Shown: positions 27,213 through 35,663 of the stretch, piece after piece
Numbering within the stretch: position 1 is the stretch's first letter
Layout of the letters: every line of letters begins with the position of its first letter
Assembly: GCF_000091325.1 (NCBI RefSeq)
Contig: NC_014012.1
Span: forward strand, 248,001 to 312,000
Length of the DNA: 64,000 nt
Origin: Shewanella violacea DSS12
GTDB taxonomy: Bacteria; Pseudomonadota; Gammaproteobacteria; Enterobacterales; Shewanellaceae
Direction of reading: 5' to 3'
Program-made: the position numbers and the translations under genes
Notes under the pieces: model-generated
Told to the model about the DNA's origin: nothing
What the model saw: the letters and a program-made list of their open reading frames with translations, nothing else
Databases searched by the model: none

Positions 27213-27587
27213 ATGAAATTGTTATTTAACAGCCAAACAAGGAAGGGCATTAAGGGCTATATACTCATGCTGAGCTGGGGCTGCTTATTGATTTCGACCT
27301 GTACTTTGGCGTCAGATAAGCAAACTTTGATTCAGAAAGCCGATGGGGCTCGGGAGCAGTCCCGAGAGATTGAGCAAGATCAGCTACAAAAAGCCAGGGA
27401 TGCAGCGGGTGAGACCCAGGCGCGAGAAAAAGAACTCTACAATAAAATGCACGCCAATGACTGGGAAGCAAAGCAGATGAAGAAGGCGAAACAGCAATTT
27501 AATGAGCGTGAGTCTCGTGAGGATAAGTACCTGAGAGAGGCGAGGCAAGCGGCATCAAAAGAACGCAAAATACCTAAGCCGATTTAG
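27213..27587 (+). CDS. Exported charged coiled-coil protein, hypothetical
   Basis: A 124-residue protein whose ATG directly follows the stop of the EAL gene, with a perfect AAGGAGG ribosome site inside that gene's last codons: clearly co-translated. A hydrophobic signal segment (YILMLSWGCLLISTCTLAS) precedes a very charged helical region rich in Glu, Arg, Lys and Gln that is probably a coiled coil. No family recognised. Tight coupling suggests it acts with the periplasmic sensor of the phosphodiesterase. Confidence 0.75.
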   Translation: MKLLFNSQTRKGIKGYILMLSWGCLLISTCTLASDKQTLIQKADGAREQSREIEQDQLQKARDAAGETQAREKELYNKMHANDWEAKQMKKAKQQFNERESREDKYLREARQAASKERKIPKPI

Positions 27588-27724
27588 GTGGACCGCTCTT
27601 CGGGGCTGCTACTGAGCAACTATCTATCAGAAAGGATAGCCAGATCTAAGCTATGTAGGGGTCACTTGACAGCTCAGGGCCTATCACACAAGATCCAGGT
27701 AACATCCATAAATCAAAGTAAACA

Positions 27725-27940
27725 ATGGCTAAATCAATCGAGCAAACCATCAAGCAATGCCGCCACTGCAGTAAAAAGACCGTGCATCATCGAGCAAGCA
27801 GTAAAACCGGTTTGATCATGTTCCTGGTGCATATTGTGCTAACTATTGTTACCGCAGGGGTGTGGCTAGTGCTCTTATTGATCTGGATGCTGTTAAATAC
27901 CAAAATCGGTGGTTGGTCTTGTCAGGAGTGTGGCAAATAA
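27725..27940 (+). CDS. Small zinc-ribbon membrane protein
   Basis: A 71-residue protein with a CRHC pair near the N-terminus and CQEC near the C-terminus, on either side of one long hydrophobic segment (IMFLVHIVLTIVTAGVWLVL and on). The two CxxC pairs could form one zinc ribbon beside the membrane. The ribosome site is weak. An overlapping frame (27588-27815) has no coding character. It lies 137 bp behind the exported partner of the EAL protein; function unknown. Confidence 0.65.
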   Translation: MAKSIEQTIKQCRHCSKKTVHHRASSKTGLIMFLVHIVLTIVTAGVWLVLLLIWMLLNTKIGGWSCQECGK

Positions 27941-28022
27941 AAATAACGAATTGGGTTTTCTAGAAAAATTATTGCTTGAAGTAAAGCGATTCACTTGTGC
28001 TAAGTCTTACTGAAGAAGGTGA

Positions 28023-28408
28023 TTAATAATCACTTTCTGCACCAAAAAAATCGGCTTCACTCTGCGGGCTATTTAAAGAGAATCCATACTGAGCCAGCTC
28101 TTTATCATATCCGATACTGTTTATGTTTTTAATCGTGATGGGAAGAGATAGAATTTCCATATCCGGCATCATCTTTACTTGTAACAAGTATGAGCCTCCT
28201 TTTTGTATGGCATAGGTCTTCTTACCGGTATAGGCACCACCATTGATCGATATATCACTTAGGTTACCCTGAGATAAGGGGCCTCTACGGAGCAGTCTTC
28301 ATTTGCTGAGCTTGATACTGCCCTGAGTTCCGCTTCGACATTAACAGGAATTCTTGCGTCTTGCCTGAGTGCGACTTGTTGTCACTCTTGGGGATAATCT
28401 ACCAGTAA
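28023..28408 (-). pseudogene. Remnant of a decayed gene (frameshift plus in-frame stop)
   Basis: Read on the minus strand, 28408 to about 28290 encodes LLVDYPQE-stop-QQVALRQDARIPVNVEAELR and on to SSANEDCSVEAP. The frame then shifts and continues from about 28275 as SQGNLSDISINGGAYTGKKT to SLNSPQSEADFFGAESDY and a TAA at 28023-28025. Both segments have ordinary protein composition and join smoothly, with one TGA at 28382-28384 and one frameshift. I do not recognise the family. A sequencing error is an alternative for the shift but would not explain the stop. Confidence 0.6.
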
Positions 28409-28921
28409 TCAGTAACCAGAGTTATTGATCAGCTTCTGAATATTCGTTTAAAAGCGATGACATTCGCATCAGGCTCTTCAGTCTTTACTATTCGAATCAT
28501 CACGTCTTATCTTTGGCTACTAAATCTGTGTTTAAACCACTAACTAGCCTACATTTTCGATATAAATCTAGCCGTAAACCTAACAATAAAACTTAGGTGT
28601 TAAACCTATTAATTCTTATGGCGGGGAGGTGTAAGCATAGCTGCTTGATTGAAATTACAGCATTTTTAGCCTTTTATATGTGTGGGTTTCAGGCAGAAAG
28701 ATAAGACTTAGATAATATTCAGAATCCTGTTACTTTCGTGGACCATGTTATTTACAATTTGTTTCTGTTTATTTACTTAAGTGCAGTTGAATTTCAACGA
28801 GTTTTAGCATTATATGTTCGACTTAGTGTGTCATTCCTATCGAGTCAGGATAAATAACTGGCCTTATGGGGTGTAGCAGAGAGTCAAACTGTTAGTTCAA
28901 ACATAAAAAAGGGAGCGGAAA
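28409..28921. other. Gene-free stretch before the M16 peptidase genes
   Basis: Further short coding-like fragments (for example EEPDANVIAFKRIFRS on the minus strand near 28435-28490) suggest that the decayed gene originally extended further. The rest is AT-rich and presumably holds the promoter of the peptidase operon. A GGGAGCGG ribosome site precedes 28922. Confidence 0.45.
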
Positions 28922-30250
28922 ATGATTCGCAAAATTTTAGGGCTAGTACTTATGTTAGGGGCCCTAGCCTCAACATCCGTGCAAGCAACCCAAGCCGAAG
29001 ACATCAAGAGTTTTACTCTGGATAACGGCATGAAAATAATGGTGTTGGAAGATTCATCGATTCCAAATGCCAACATGTATCTTTTTTGGAAAGTCGGGTC
29101 TCGTAATGAAGTGCCAGGTATCACAGGCATCTCTCATTTCTTCGAACATATGATGTTTAATGGCTCCAAAAAGTACGGTCCTAAGATGTTTGACCGAACA
29201 ATGGAAGCTGCTGGTGGAGCTAACAATGCCTACACCACGGAAAACCTAACGGTTTATACGGATTGGTTTCCTGCCAATGCATTAGAGACCATCTTCGATC
29301 TGGAAGCCGATCGTATCGGCCATCTGGATATCGATGCAAAAATGGTAGAGAGCGAGCGTGGCGTGGTTGCCTCTGAGCGAACTACTGGTTTGGAAAATTC
29401 AAACTGGCGTACTTTGCAGGAAGAGATGAAAGGCATAGCCTTCAGGGCTCATCCCTACAGCTGGTCAGTGATCGGCCATGAGTCAGATATTACCGCCTGG
29501 ACCTTGGACGATCTGGTGCAGTATCACAAGACCTATTATGCGCCGAACAATGCCGTAGTTGTCATTGCTGGTGATGTGAAGTTTGCTGAAGTTAAGGCGT
29601 TAGCCAACAAGTATTTCGCTCCCATTGCGGCCCAGGCGCCTCCCAGAGAAGTGACGACTATAGAGCCAGTGCAAAAAGGTGAGCGTCGAACTTATATTCA
29701 AAAGGCATCGGTAAGTACACCTAATGTCATGCTCGCCTATCATGTACCAGCTACGTCACATGAAGATTACTATGCTCTGGATCTGCTTTCCTCTGTGCTC
29801 AGTGAGGGCAATAGCTCCCGCCTGTATCAGTCTTTAGTGGAGAAGCAAGTTGCCATCGAAGTCGAAACTTACCTGCCGATGACAATTGATCCAAACCTCT
29901 TCTATGTCATGGGCGTTGCCAATCCAGGGATCACCGCCGTTGAACTTGAGAAGGGAATGATAAGCCAGATCAATCGAATTGCCCGTGAAGGTGTGACGGA
30001 GAAAGAGCTGGAGAAGGTCAAAAATATCAAGTTGATGAATTTTTATCGCTCCATGGAAACCATCAATGGTAAGGCAAATACTGTTGGTACCTACGAGCTG
30101 TATTTTGGTAGTTTCGAGAAATTATTTAATGCACCCGAAGCTTATAACAAGGTCACACCCGCAGATCTTCAGCGTGTGGCACAAATTTATCTACGCCGTG
30201 CAAATCGTAGTGTCGCCGTGCTGGCTGCAACAGAGGAGACAGATGAATGA
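28922..30250 (+). CDS. M16-family zinc metallopeptidase (active subunit)
   Basis: A 442-residue exported peptidase: signal peptide (ILGLVLMLGALASTSVQA), then the inverted zinc motif HFFEHMMF (HxxEH) at about residue 77 and the downstream Glu ligand in MVESERGVVASERT. The second half is the M16 C-terminal domain. Related to pitrilysin/insulinase and to PqqL-type proteases. Its stop overlaps the start of the next gene by 4 bp (ATGA), and together they form the active/inactive heterodimer pattern common in bacteria. Periplasmic peptide degradation is inferred. Confidence 0.94.
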   Translation: MIRKILGLVLMLGALASTSVQATQAEDIKSFTLDNGMKIMVLEDSSIPNANMYLFWKVGSRNEVPGITGISHFFEHMMFNGSKKYGPKMFDRTMEAAGGANNAYTTENLTVYTDWFPANALETIFDLEADRIGHLDIDAKMVESERGVVASERTTGLENSNWRTLQEEMKGIAFRAHPYSWSVIGHESDITAWTLDDLVQYHKTYYAPNNAVVVIAGDVKFAEVKALANKYFAPIAAQAPPREVTTIEPVQKGERRTYIQKASVSTPNVMLAYHVPATSHEDYYALDLLSSVLSEGNSSRLYQSLVEKQVAIEVETYLPMTIDPNLFYVMGVANPGITAVELEKGMISQINRIAREGVTEKELEKVKNIKLMNFYRSMETINGKANTVGTYELYFGSFEKLFNAPEAYNKVTPADLQRVAQIYLRRANRSVAVLAATEETDE

Positions 30251-31692
30251 ATACCTTAACTCATCTCACTAAGCGTTCAAATAAGCTAATGGCAGCAATC
30301 ACTCTGGCTAGCGTGTTAGCGCTATCGGCTTGTGCCTCAACGACGACCAGTACCAGCGTCGATACCGGTAGTTTCAGCATGCCAGCCTATGAACACCTGG
30401 TTTTAGACAATGGACTGACTATATATCTGATGCCCCAGAGAGAAGTCCCCTTAGTGACTGTTAGCGCTGTGGTGCGTGCGGGTTCTGTAAATGATACCAC
30501 CTCAGGTGTGGCTGCAATGACGGCTCAAAGCCTGTTATTGGGGGCAGATGGAAAATCTAAGGCTGATATAGAGCAGATGGTAGATTTCCTCGGCGCCTCT
30601 ATCTATGCCGATGCGGGTAAAGAGGGTAGCTATATCGGTGCCGATTTTATGGCTAAAGATAGCAAAACCATCTTGCCGCTCATCAAGAGCCTGCTTTTAT
30701 CTCCCAACTTGGATGCAGACGAATTTGATAAACTGCGTCAAAGAGAGATTGCCGGATTATCTCAGGCTAAAGAGAGCCCACGTTCTGTTATTGGCCGCTA
30801 TTTCGATAAACTCGTCTTCGGTGCACATCCATATGGCAATGCCACCTCAGGTACTAGCGAGTCTTTAGCCGAGCTCAATATTTCACAGCTGAGAGCCTTT
30901 CACAAAAGTTATTACCAGCCAAGCAACACGGCCATCAGTGTGGTCGGTGACTTCGATCCTGAGCAGATGAAAGTCGAGCTTAGTAAGTTGTTCGGCCAGT
31001 GGCAGAATAGTGAAAAAATCCTGGCGCTTAATCTTAAGGCGCAGCAGCCCGAGTTGTCATCGCCTAGTGTCTTGCTTGTGGATAAGAGTGATGCCATAGA
31101 AACCACCTTTCTGATCGGTGGTAAGGGTATTTCACGTGATAATCCGGACTATGTGGGTTTGAAAGTGGTAAATACTATCTTAGGTGGCCGTTTTACCTCT
31201 TGGCTCAACGATGAGTTAAGGGTGAACGCCGGACTGACCTATGGTGCTCGCTCAGGATTTATTGCTTACTCTCAGGGCGGTGTATTTAGAATTAGCACCT
31301 TTACTAAGACTTCAACGACCAAAGAGACTATCGATCTAGCACTAAAAACCTATGCCAGACTGTGGGAAACAGGCATAGATCAGCTGACACTGGATTCTGC
31401 CAAGGCCTATGTTAAAGGCCAGTTTCCGCCTAAGTTTGAAACCAGCGGCCAGCTTGCAGGCTTGCTATCTGATATGTACCTCTATGGTTTCGACAACGGC
31501 TTCATCAATGATTTTCAAGCTAAGGTGGATGGCTTAACGTTGGCCGAGACTCAGAGATTGGTCACTAGATACTTCCCACAGCAGAATCTGCAGTTTGTCA
31601 TTATAGGTAATGCCGAGACAATTGCGCCTATTGCGGCCGAATATGGTGAAGTTAAGACCTTAGACATCAAAGCTGTTGGCTTCGGAGGATAG
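30247..31692 (+). CDS. M16-family lipoprotein, catalytically inactive partner
   Basis: A 481-residue protein with a lipoprotein signal ending LALSAC. It has the M16 fold (LDNGLTIYLMPQREVPLVTV, FHKSYYQPSNTAISVVGDF, LGGRFTSWLNDELRVNAGLTYG) but the zinc motif HxxEH is absent; the aligned position reads AAMTAQSLLLGA. The C-terminal substrate-type Arg/Tyr region (RVNAGLTYGARS) is retained. In such pairs the HxxEH-less subunit completes the chamber and binds substrate. The start overlaps the upstream stop as ATGA. Followed by a perfect 10-bp terminator stem. Confidence 0.92.
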   Translation: MNTLTHLTKRSNKLMAAITLASVLALSACASTTTSTSVDTGSFSMPAYEHLVLDNGLTIYLMPQREVPLVTVSAVVRAGSVNDTTSGVAAMTAQSLLLGADGKSKADIEQMVDFLGASIYADAGKEGSYIGADFMAKDSKTILPLIKSLLLSPNLDADEFDKLRQREIAGLSQAKESPRSVIGRYFDKLVFGAHPYGNATSGTSESLAELNISQLRAFHKSYYQPSNTAISVVGDFDPEQMKVELSKLFGQWQNSEKILALNLKAQQPELSSPSVLLVDKSDAIETTFLIGGKGISRDNPDYVGLKVVNTILGGRFTSWLNDELRVNAGLTYGARSGFIAYSQGGVFRISTFTKTSTTKETIDLALKTYARLWETGIDQLTLDSAKAYVKGQFPPKFETSGQLAGLLSDMYLYGFDNGFINDFQAKVDGLTLAETQRLVTRYFPQQNLQFVIIGNAETIAPIAAEYGEVKTLDIKAVGFGG

Positions 31693-31708
31693 GGAGTTAA
31701 CCTAATAT

Positions 31709-31733
31709 GCTTTAGGGCTTAGCGCCCTAAAGC
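31709..31733 (+). terminator. Terminator of the M16 peptidase operon
   Basis: GCTTTAGGGC / GCCCTAAAGC, a perfect 10-bp stem with a TTAGC loop, followed by GTTTCTT, 17 bp after the stop. Confidence 0.75.
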
Positions 31734-31806
31734 GTTTCTTGCAGCAGCTTTGTTTTCTCTGTCCTACACTTGATGCTTACAGGGTATTAAGACCAGGAGG
31801 GTCGAG

Positions 31807-32367
31807 ATGGCAATAAGTAATGCAAGGACCAGCAAGCTTGAGCAGCCTTTAAGTGATGCCGATGTGGATTGGTGTCATATTCAAGAAACCATCAAGGTAT
31901 TGTTGTTAGCCATGGCCCAAATAGAACTATCTTTGACCGATGGCGAGCATAATGTAACTTCATTAGGCGCCCTTTTCACCGATATGGCCAGGCATTTAGA
32001 AGGGATGAATAGCTATATAAACCAGCTAGATGACACTCCGGAAGAGGTATTGGTTCATGGTGAGAACCTAGCAGCAGCGGTAAACGAAGGAGTGGTAGCA
32101 TTCCAATTCTATGATCGCGTTACCCAGCGCCTACAGCACGTGATAATGGGACTGGCTTTGATGGAAGAGCTTCTGAGTAGTCAGAAGCAGAGGATTTCCC
32201 CCGAGGCCTGGGAAAAGCTTCAAGAAGAGATAGAAGCTAGCTATTCACTTGATTGTGAAAGAAAAATGTTCAATCTTGTATTACAAGGAATCCCGGTACA
32301 TGAAGCCTTGAAGCTTTATAAGGATCAACATCAAGTTACCCCCCAAGATGATATCGAGCTATTTTAG
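31807..32367 (+). CDS. Helical protein with CheZ-like features, hypothetical
   Basis: A 186-residue, mostly helical, acidic protein. In a long helix, FQFYDRVTQRLQHV contains D103-x3-Q107. In CheZ the phosphatase residues are spaced the same way (D143, Q147, within FQDLTGQ). The C-terminus ends QDDIELF, an acidic amphipathic tail ending in Phe like the CheY-binding peptide of CheZ (ending in LGF). A phosphatase of a CheY-like protein is therefore a hypothesis; overall identity to CheZ is low and no chemotaxis genes are nearby. A GGAGG ribosome site precedes the ATG. The next gene overlaps by 20 bp. Confidence 0.7.
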   Translation: MAISNARTSKLEQPLSDADVDWCHIQETIKVLLLAMAQIELSLTDGEHNVTSLGALFTDMARHLEGMNSYINQLDDTPEEVLVHGENLAAAVNEGVVAFQFYDRVTQRLQHVIMGLALMEELLSSQKQRISPEAWEKLQEEIEASYSLDCERKMFNLVLQGIPVHEALKLYKDQHQVTPQDDIELF

Positions 32368-32893
32368 ACTGAATTTTGTTTCATGTGCGATAGCCTTGTG
32401 CGTATTTATTCCCCAGCTATCTTGGGCCGAGAAGGCTAACTTCGGTAATTTTTGCACGGCACTAGCGGGCCATTGGCAAGGTAGTGCAGCGAAACTGAAG
32501 CAACATCCAACCCAGGTTTCAGTCCAGGCTATCTGTTCTGCAGATCAACAACAGTTATTGGTGTCAGTCAGTAGTAATGCAAATCATAACCTCAGTGAAA
32601 CCTGGTGGTTTAGACGCAGAGGCGAGTCTGCTTTTCTTATTTACTTCGATGGGGTCAATGAGGATAAGTCTCAAAGCTTTAGTCTATATCGCCAATATGG
32701 CAGTTATACCTTGTTAGGAGAGGGGGAGTTGAATAAACGCCCCGCATTGATTCAACTTAGGTTTGAGCCTAAAGGTAATGGCTGGCTCTGGCTGCAAAAC
32801 GTTCAATATCTGGATGACGATACCGATCGTTATCTCTTCTATCGTGGCATAGATATGATGCCTGTTTCCCTGGCTGAAAATCCTAGAAACTAG
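32348..32893 (+). CDS. Exported hypothetical protein
   Basis: A 181-residue product with a signal peptide (FVSCAIALCVFIPQLSWA) and a mature, probably beta-rich domain (GHWQGSAAKL, ETWWFRRRGESAFLIYFDG, YTLLGEGELNKRPALIQLRF) reminiscent of small lipocalin-like folds, with two Cys (FCTALAG, AICSAD). Its start lies inside the last codons of the upstream gene, so the pair is translationally coupled. No family recognised. Confidence 0.65.
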   Translation: MISSYFRLNFVSCAIALCVFIPQLSWAEKANFGNFCTALAGHWQGSAAKLKQHPTQVSVQAICSADQQQLLVSVSSNANHNLSETWWFRRRGESAFLIYFDGVNEDKSQSFSLYRQYGSYTLLGEGELNKRPALIQLRFEPKGNGWLWLQNVQYLDDDTDRYLFYRGIDMMPVSLAENPRN

Positions 32894-32907
32894 AAGTTTT
32901 CAGCTGC

Positions 32908-33372
32908 CTATAATGCCCCTTCGAAGCCAATCTGGCGCCAGGCTTCATAGCTGATGATAGCGACGGCGTTGGAAAGATTCAGGCTTCTGCTCATTCCTGC
33001 CATGGGGATCTTGAGTCTTTGACTCGTTGGCAGAGATTCGATTATTTCCATTGGAAGTCCGCGAGTTTCCGGTCCAAACAAGAGTACATCATCCTTCTTG
33101 AAACTGAGTTCGCTATGAGGGCGGCTACCCTTAGTGGTGCAAGCCATGATGCGCTTTCCGTCCATAGCCTCGAGGAAGCTTGGAAAGTCTTTATATCGAG
33201 TAACGCAGGTGAGATCGGCATAATCTAATCCTGCACGGCGTAACTTCTTCTCTTCGAGATCGAATCCTAATGGCTCAATTAAATGCAGTTGGCAACCATT
33301 GTTGGCGCAGAGACGTATGATATTACCTGTATTGGGAGCGATTTCGGGCTCATAGAGTGCGATATGAAACAT
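32908..33372 (-). CDS. trmL: tRNA (cytidine(34)-2'-O)-methyltransferase TrmL
   Basis: A 154-residue SPOUT methyltransferase of the TrmL (YibK) type, which 2'-O-methylates the wobble base of certain tRNA-Leu. Visible family motifs: [20 protein letters not shown] at the N-terminus, [11 protein letters not shown] and the knot segment [22 protein letters not shown]. Length equals that of E. coli TrmL (157). Single gene, convergent with the exported protein gene. Confidence 0.95.
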   Translation of the reverse strand: MFHIALYEPEIAPNTGNIIRLCANNGCQLHLIEPLGFDLEEKKLRRAGLDYADLTCVTRYKDFPSFLEAMDGKRIMACTTKGSRPHSELSFKKDDVLLFGPETRGLPMEIIESLPTSQRLKIPMAGMSRSLNLSNAVAIISYEAWRQIGFEGAL

Positions 33373-33615
33373 GCTGATCTGCCTAAAATAATAATGAAGT
33401 GTAATTATGACATAAAGCCGGCCAGAAAAAATCCCATGTGAGTGGGCTCAATCTTGTTTTTTCGTGAGCCCTGCTCGGTTTGTAGAAGCTTGGGCTTGTA
33501 GCCTAGCGTTTGAGGCATGATTATGTCTTTCATGCATGTGATATATGCAAAATATGCAATTTAAGCATGATTCATTTTGCTTTATGCTGGCTGCATTATT
33601 TCAGAGGAGTTCATC

Positions 33616-34596
33616 ATGTTCAAAGCACTGGTCTTAACTCAAGAAGGTAAAAAAACCCTAGCAAACATCATTCAGATCCAAGAGTCTGATCTGCCTGAAG
33701 GTGAGGTGTTAGTCGATGTCGCTTATTCATCGTTGAACTATAAGGATGGTCTGGCTGTAACAGGTACAGGCCGTCTTATCCGTAATTTTCCCATGGTACC
33801 GGGTATCGACTTTGCTGGCGTGGTTTGTGATTCTAGGGATCCGCGTTACAAAAAGGGTGATCAAGTGATCTTAACCGGCTGGGGAGTGGGTGAGAATCAC
33901 TGGGGTGGCATGGCCGAAAAATCTCGGGTAAAAGCCGACTGGCTAGTGCCTATGCCGCAAGCTTGTGATGAGCAAAAGGCCATGATGATAGGTACTGCGG
34001 GTTTAACTGCCATGTTATGCGTGCAGGCGCTACAAGATGCCAATATCACACCTGAGTCCGGCGCAATATTGGTGACCGGTGCGAGTGGTGGGGTCGGCTC
34101 TGTTGCCATATCTCTGTTGGCTCGATTGGGCTATAAGGTTGTAGCAAGTTCTGGACGAGTAGAGCAAAATAGCGAGCTATTACTGTCACTCGGAGCCAGT
34201 GAAGTGATAGATCGTAGCGAGCTGGAGCAAGATTCCAGACCGTTAGAAAAGCAACGTTGGGCGGGTATCGTAGATACCGTAGGCAATAAAGTGTTGGCAA
34301 CGGCTCTGGCTCAGATGAATTACGGTGGCGCCGCGGCTATTTGTGGTCTTGCGGGTGGTTTTGCACTGCCCACGACGGTTATGCCATTTATTTTACGGGG
34401 TGTAAGTCTACTGGGTATCGACTCGGTTTCATGCCCCTTGGAAAAGCGTCAAGCAGCCTGGGAGCGAGTCATAGAGCTCTTGCCTGAAAGCTATTATCAG
34501 CAAGCCGCTCAGACCATAGGTCTGGATGAGGTCGCAGGCTACGCCGATAAGATAGTGAAAGGCCAAGTGACAGGGCGAGTCTTAGTTAAAATTTAA
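33616..34596 (+). CDS. acuI: YhdH/AcuI-type acrylyl-CoA reductase (MDR family)
   Basis: A 326-residue zinc-independent medium-chain dehydrogenase/reductase. It has SSLNYKDGLAVTGTG, FPMVPGIDFAGVV, the NADPH-binding VTGASGGVGSVAISLLARLG and a family-specific C-terminal GVSLLGIDSVSCPLEKR. This subfamily includes AcuI, which reduces toxic acryloyl-CoA from DMSP degradation, and E. coli YhdH. No DMSP lyase gene is seen here, so the physiological substrate is inferred only. Start at 33616 with GAGGAG 8 nt upstream; the frame is open back to 33577. Confidence 0.9.
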   Translation: MFKALVLTQEGKKTLANIIQIQESDLPEGEVLVDVAYSSLNYKDGLAVTGTGRLIRNFPMVPGIDFAGVVCDSRDPRYKKGDQVILTGWGVGENHWGGMAEKSRVKADWLVPMPQACDEQKAMMIGTAGLTAMLCVQALQDANITPESGAILVTGASGGVGSVAISLLARLGYKVVASSGRVEQNSELLLSLGASEVIDRSELEQDSRPLEKQRWAGIVDTVGNKVLATALAQMNYGGAAAICGLAGGFALPTTVMPFILRGVSLLGIDSVSCPLEKRQAAWERVIELLPESYYQQAAQTIGLDEVAGYADKIVKGQVTGRVLVKI

Positions 34597-34614
34597 CTTT
34601 AGAACTTAGCTATA

Positions 34615-34640
34615 AAAGCCTCGTATTCACGGGGCTTTTT
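34615..34640 (+). terminator. Rho-independent terminator of acuI
   Basis: AAAGCCTCG pairs with CGGGGCTTT (one G-T pair) around a 6-nt loop, followed by T residues. It lies between convergent genes. Confidence 0.85.
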
Positions 34641-34670
34641 ATTGTCTGGTTATAACCGTCTCGATTGAGA

Positions 34671-35585
34671 TTACTGTTTCAATAACTGACGAATTGAAGC
34701 CGTTATCTCTTCCCTTAACCACTTATGCGCCTTATCCAGCTCAGATCTTGAGTGCCAGAACAGCTTGTAGTCCAGTGAAGGAATATCGAAGGGGAGAGGT
34801 TTTAGCCTGAGTCTATGTTTGGATGCAGCAAGCTCTGCCATACCCTCAGGTAAGGTGATTATCAAAGGGTGGAAATTCAATAAGGCAAGTGCGCTGTCTA
34901 GATGGGAAGTTCTCAATAGTTCATTGCGCTCGGCAGTTGCGATAGCTGAATCAAGCAGAGCCTTAACGCCATCGCTGATAGCTATGGTTGCGTGGGGAAA
35001 GAACAAGTAATCCGTTAATGTGAGCGTCGAATCCGCCAAGGGATGCTCGGGTGATAACAGGCAACTAACTCCGACTTTACCGAGATATTTTTGATTGAGC
35101 TGCTGGGTCTGACTGATTGGCCGGCAGATAGCTAAGTCGGCTTCTTGTTGGCTTAATTGTGATTGTAATTCTCTATGGTGAACCGGGATTATCTCTAGCT
35201 TGATGTTGGGGGCTTTACTATAGATTGCCGGTAACACGAAAGGCACGAGTGCCTGCATTGCATAGTCGGTGGCGGCTATGGTGAATTTTTGCTGACACTC
35301 ACTGGGGATAAACTCTTTGGGAGTCAGTAGCGCTATCAATTGCCCTGTAGGTTGCTGTAACTGCGAATAGCAATCGAGAGCGAATTGTGTCGGTACTAAT
35401 TTTTGCCCGACACGAGTAAATAGAGGGTCATTGAGCATGTCGCGCAATCTGGCCAATATCCTGCTGGTGGCTGACTGACTCAAGTGTAGGCGTTTAGCCG
35501 CTTGGGTCACGCTGCACTCTTCAACCAAGATCTGTAATGCGATAAGCAAACTCAGATCTTGTCGGTAGATGTCTTCTAGTTCCAT
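34671..35585 (-). CDS. LysR-family transcriptional regulator
   Basis: A 304-residue LysR protein. The N-terminal HTH is clear (ALQILVEECSVTQAAKRLHL, then SQSATSRILARLRDML), followed by a full effector domain ending LREEITASIRQLLKQ. It converges with acuI. In Shewanella and relatives a LysR gene often accompanies acuI, but control of it is only positional inference. Similar in organisation to the LysR at 21956-22930 (both share the SVTxAAxRLHLSQSAxS helix). Confidence 0.92.
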   Translation of the reverse strand: MELEDIYRQDLSLLIALQILVEECSVTQAAKRLHLSQSATSRILARLRDMLNDPLFTRVGQKLVPTQFALDCYSQLQQPTGQLIALLTPKEFIPSECQQKFTIAATDYAMQALVPFVLPAIYSKAPNIKLEIIPVHHRELQSQLSQQEADLAICRPISQTQQLNQKYLGKVGVSCLLSPEHPLADSTLTLTDYLFFPHATIAISDGVKALLDSAIATAERNELLRTSHLDSALALLNFHPLIITLPEGMAELAASKHRLRLKPLPFDIPSLDYKLFWHSRSELDKAHKWLREEITASIRQLLKQ

Positions 35586-35663
35586 ATCGAATGAGTAATC
35601 GTTTACAGGTTATGTGCTACAGCCTAACAGGCCTACATATTCAGCGCTTGTCTTTCAGCTTGT

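Noticed and set aside
27588..27815. Frame directly behind the exported coiled-coil gene
   Set aside because: It overlaps the zinc-ribbon protein in another frame; composition (Ser, Lys, Gln rich, no hydrophobic core) is not protein-like.
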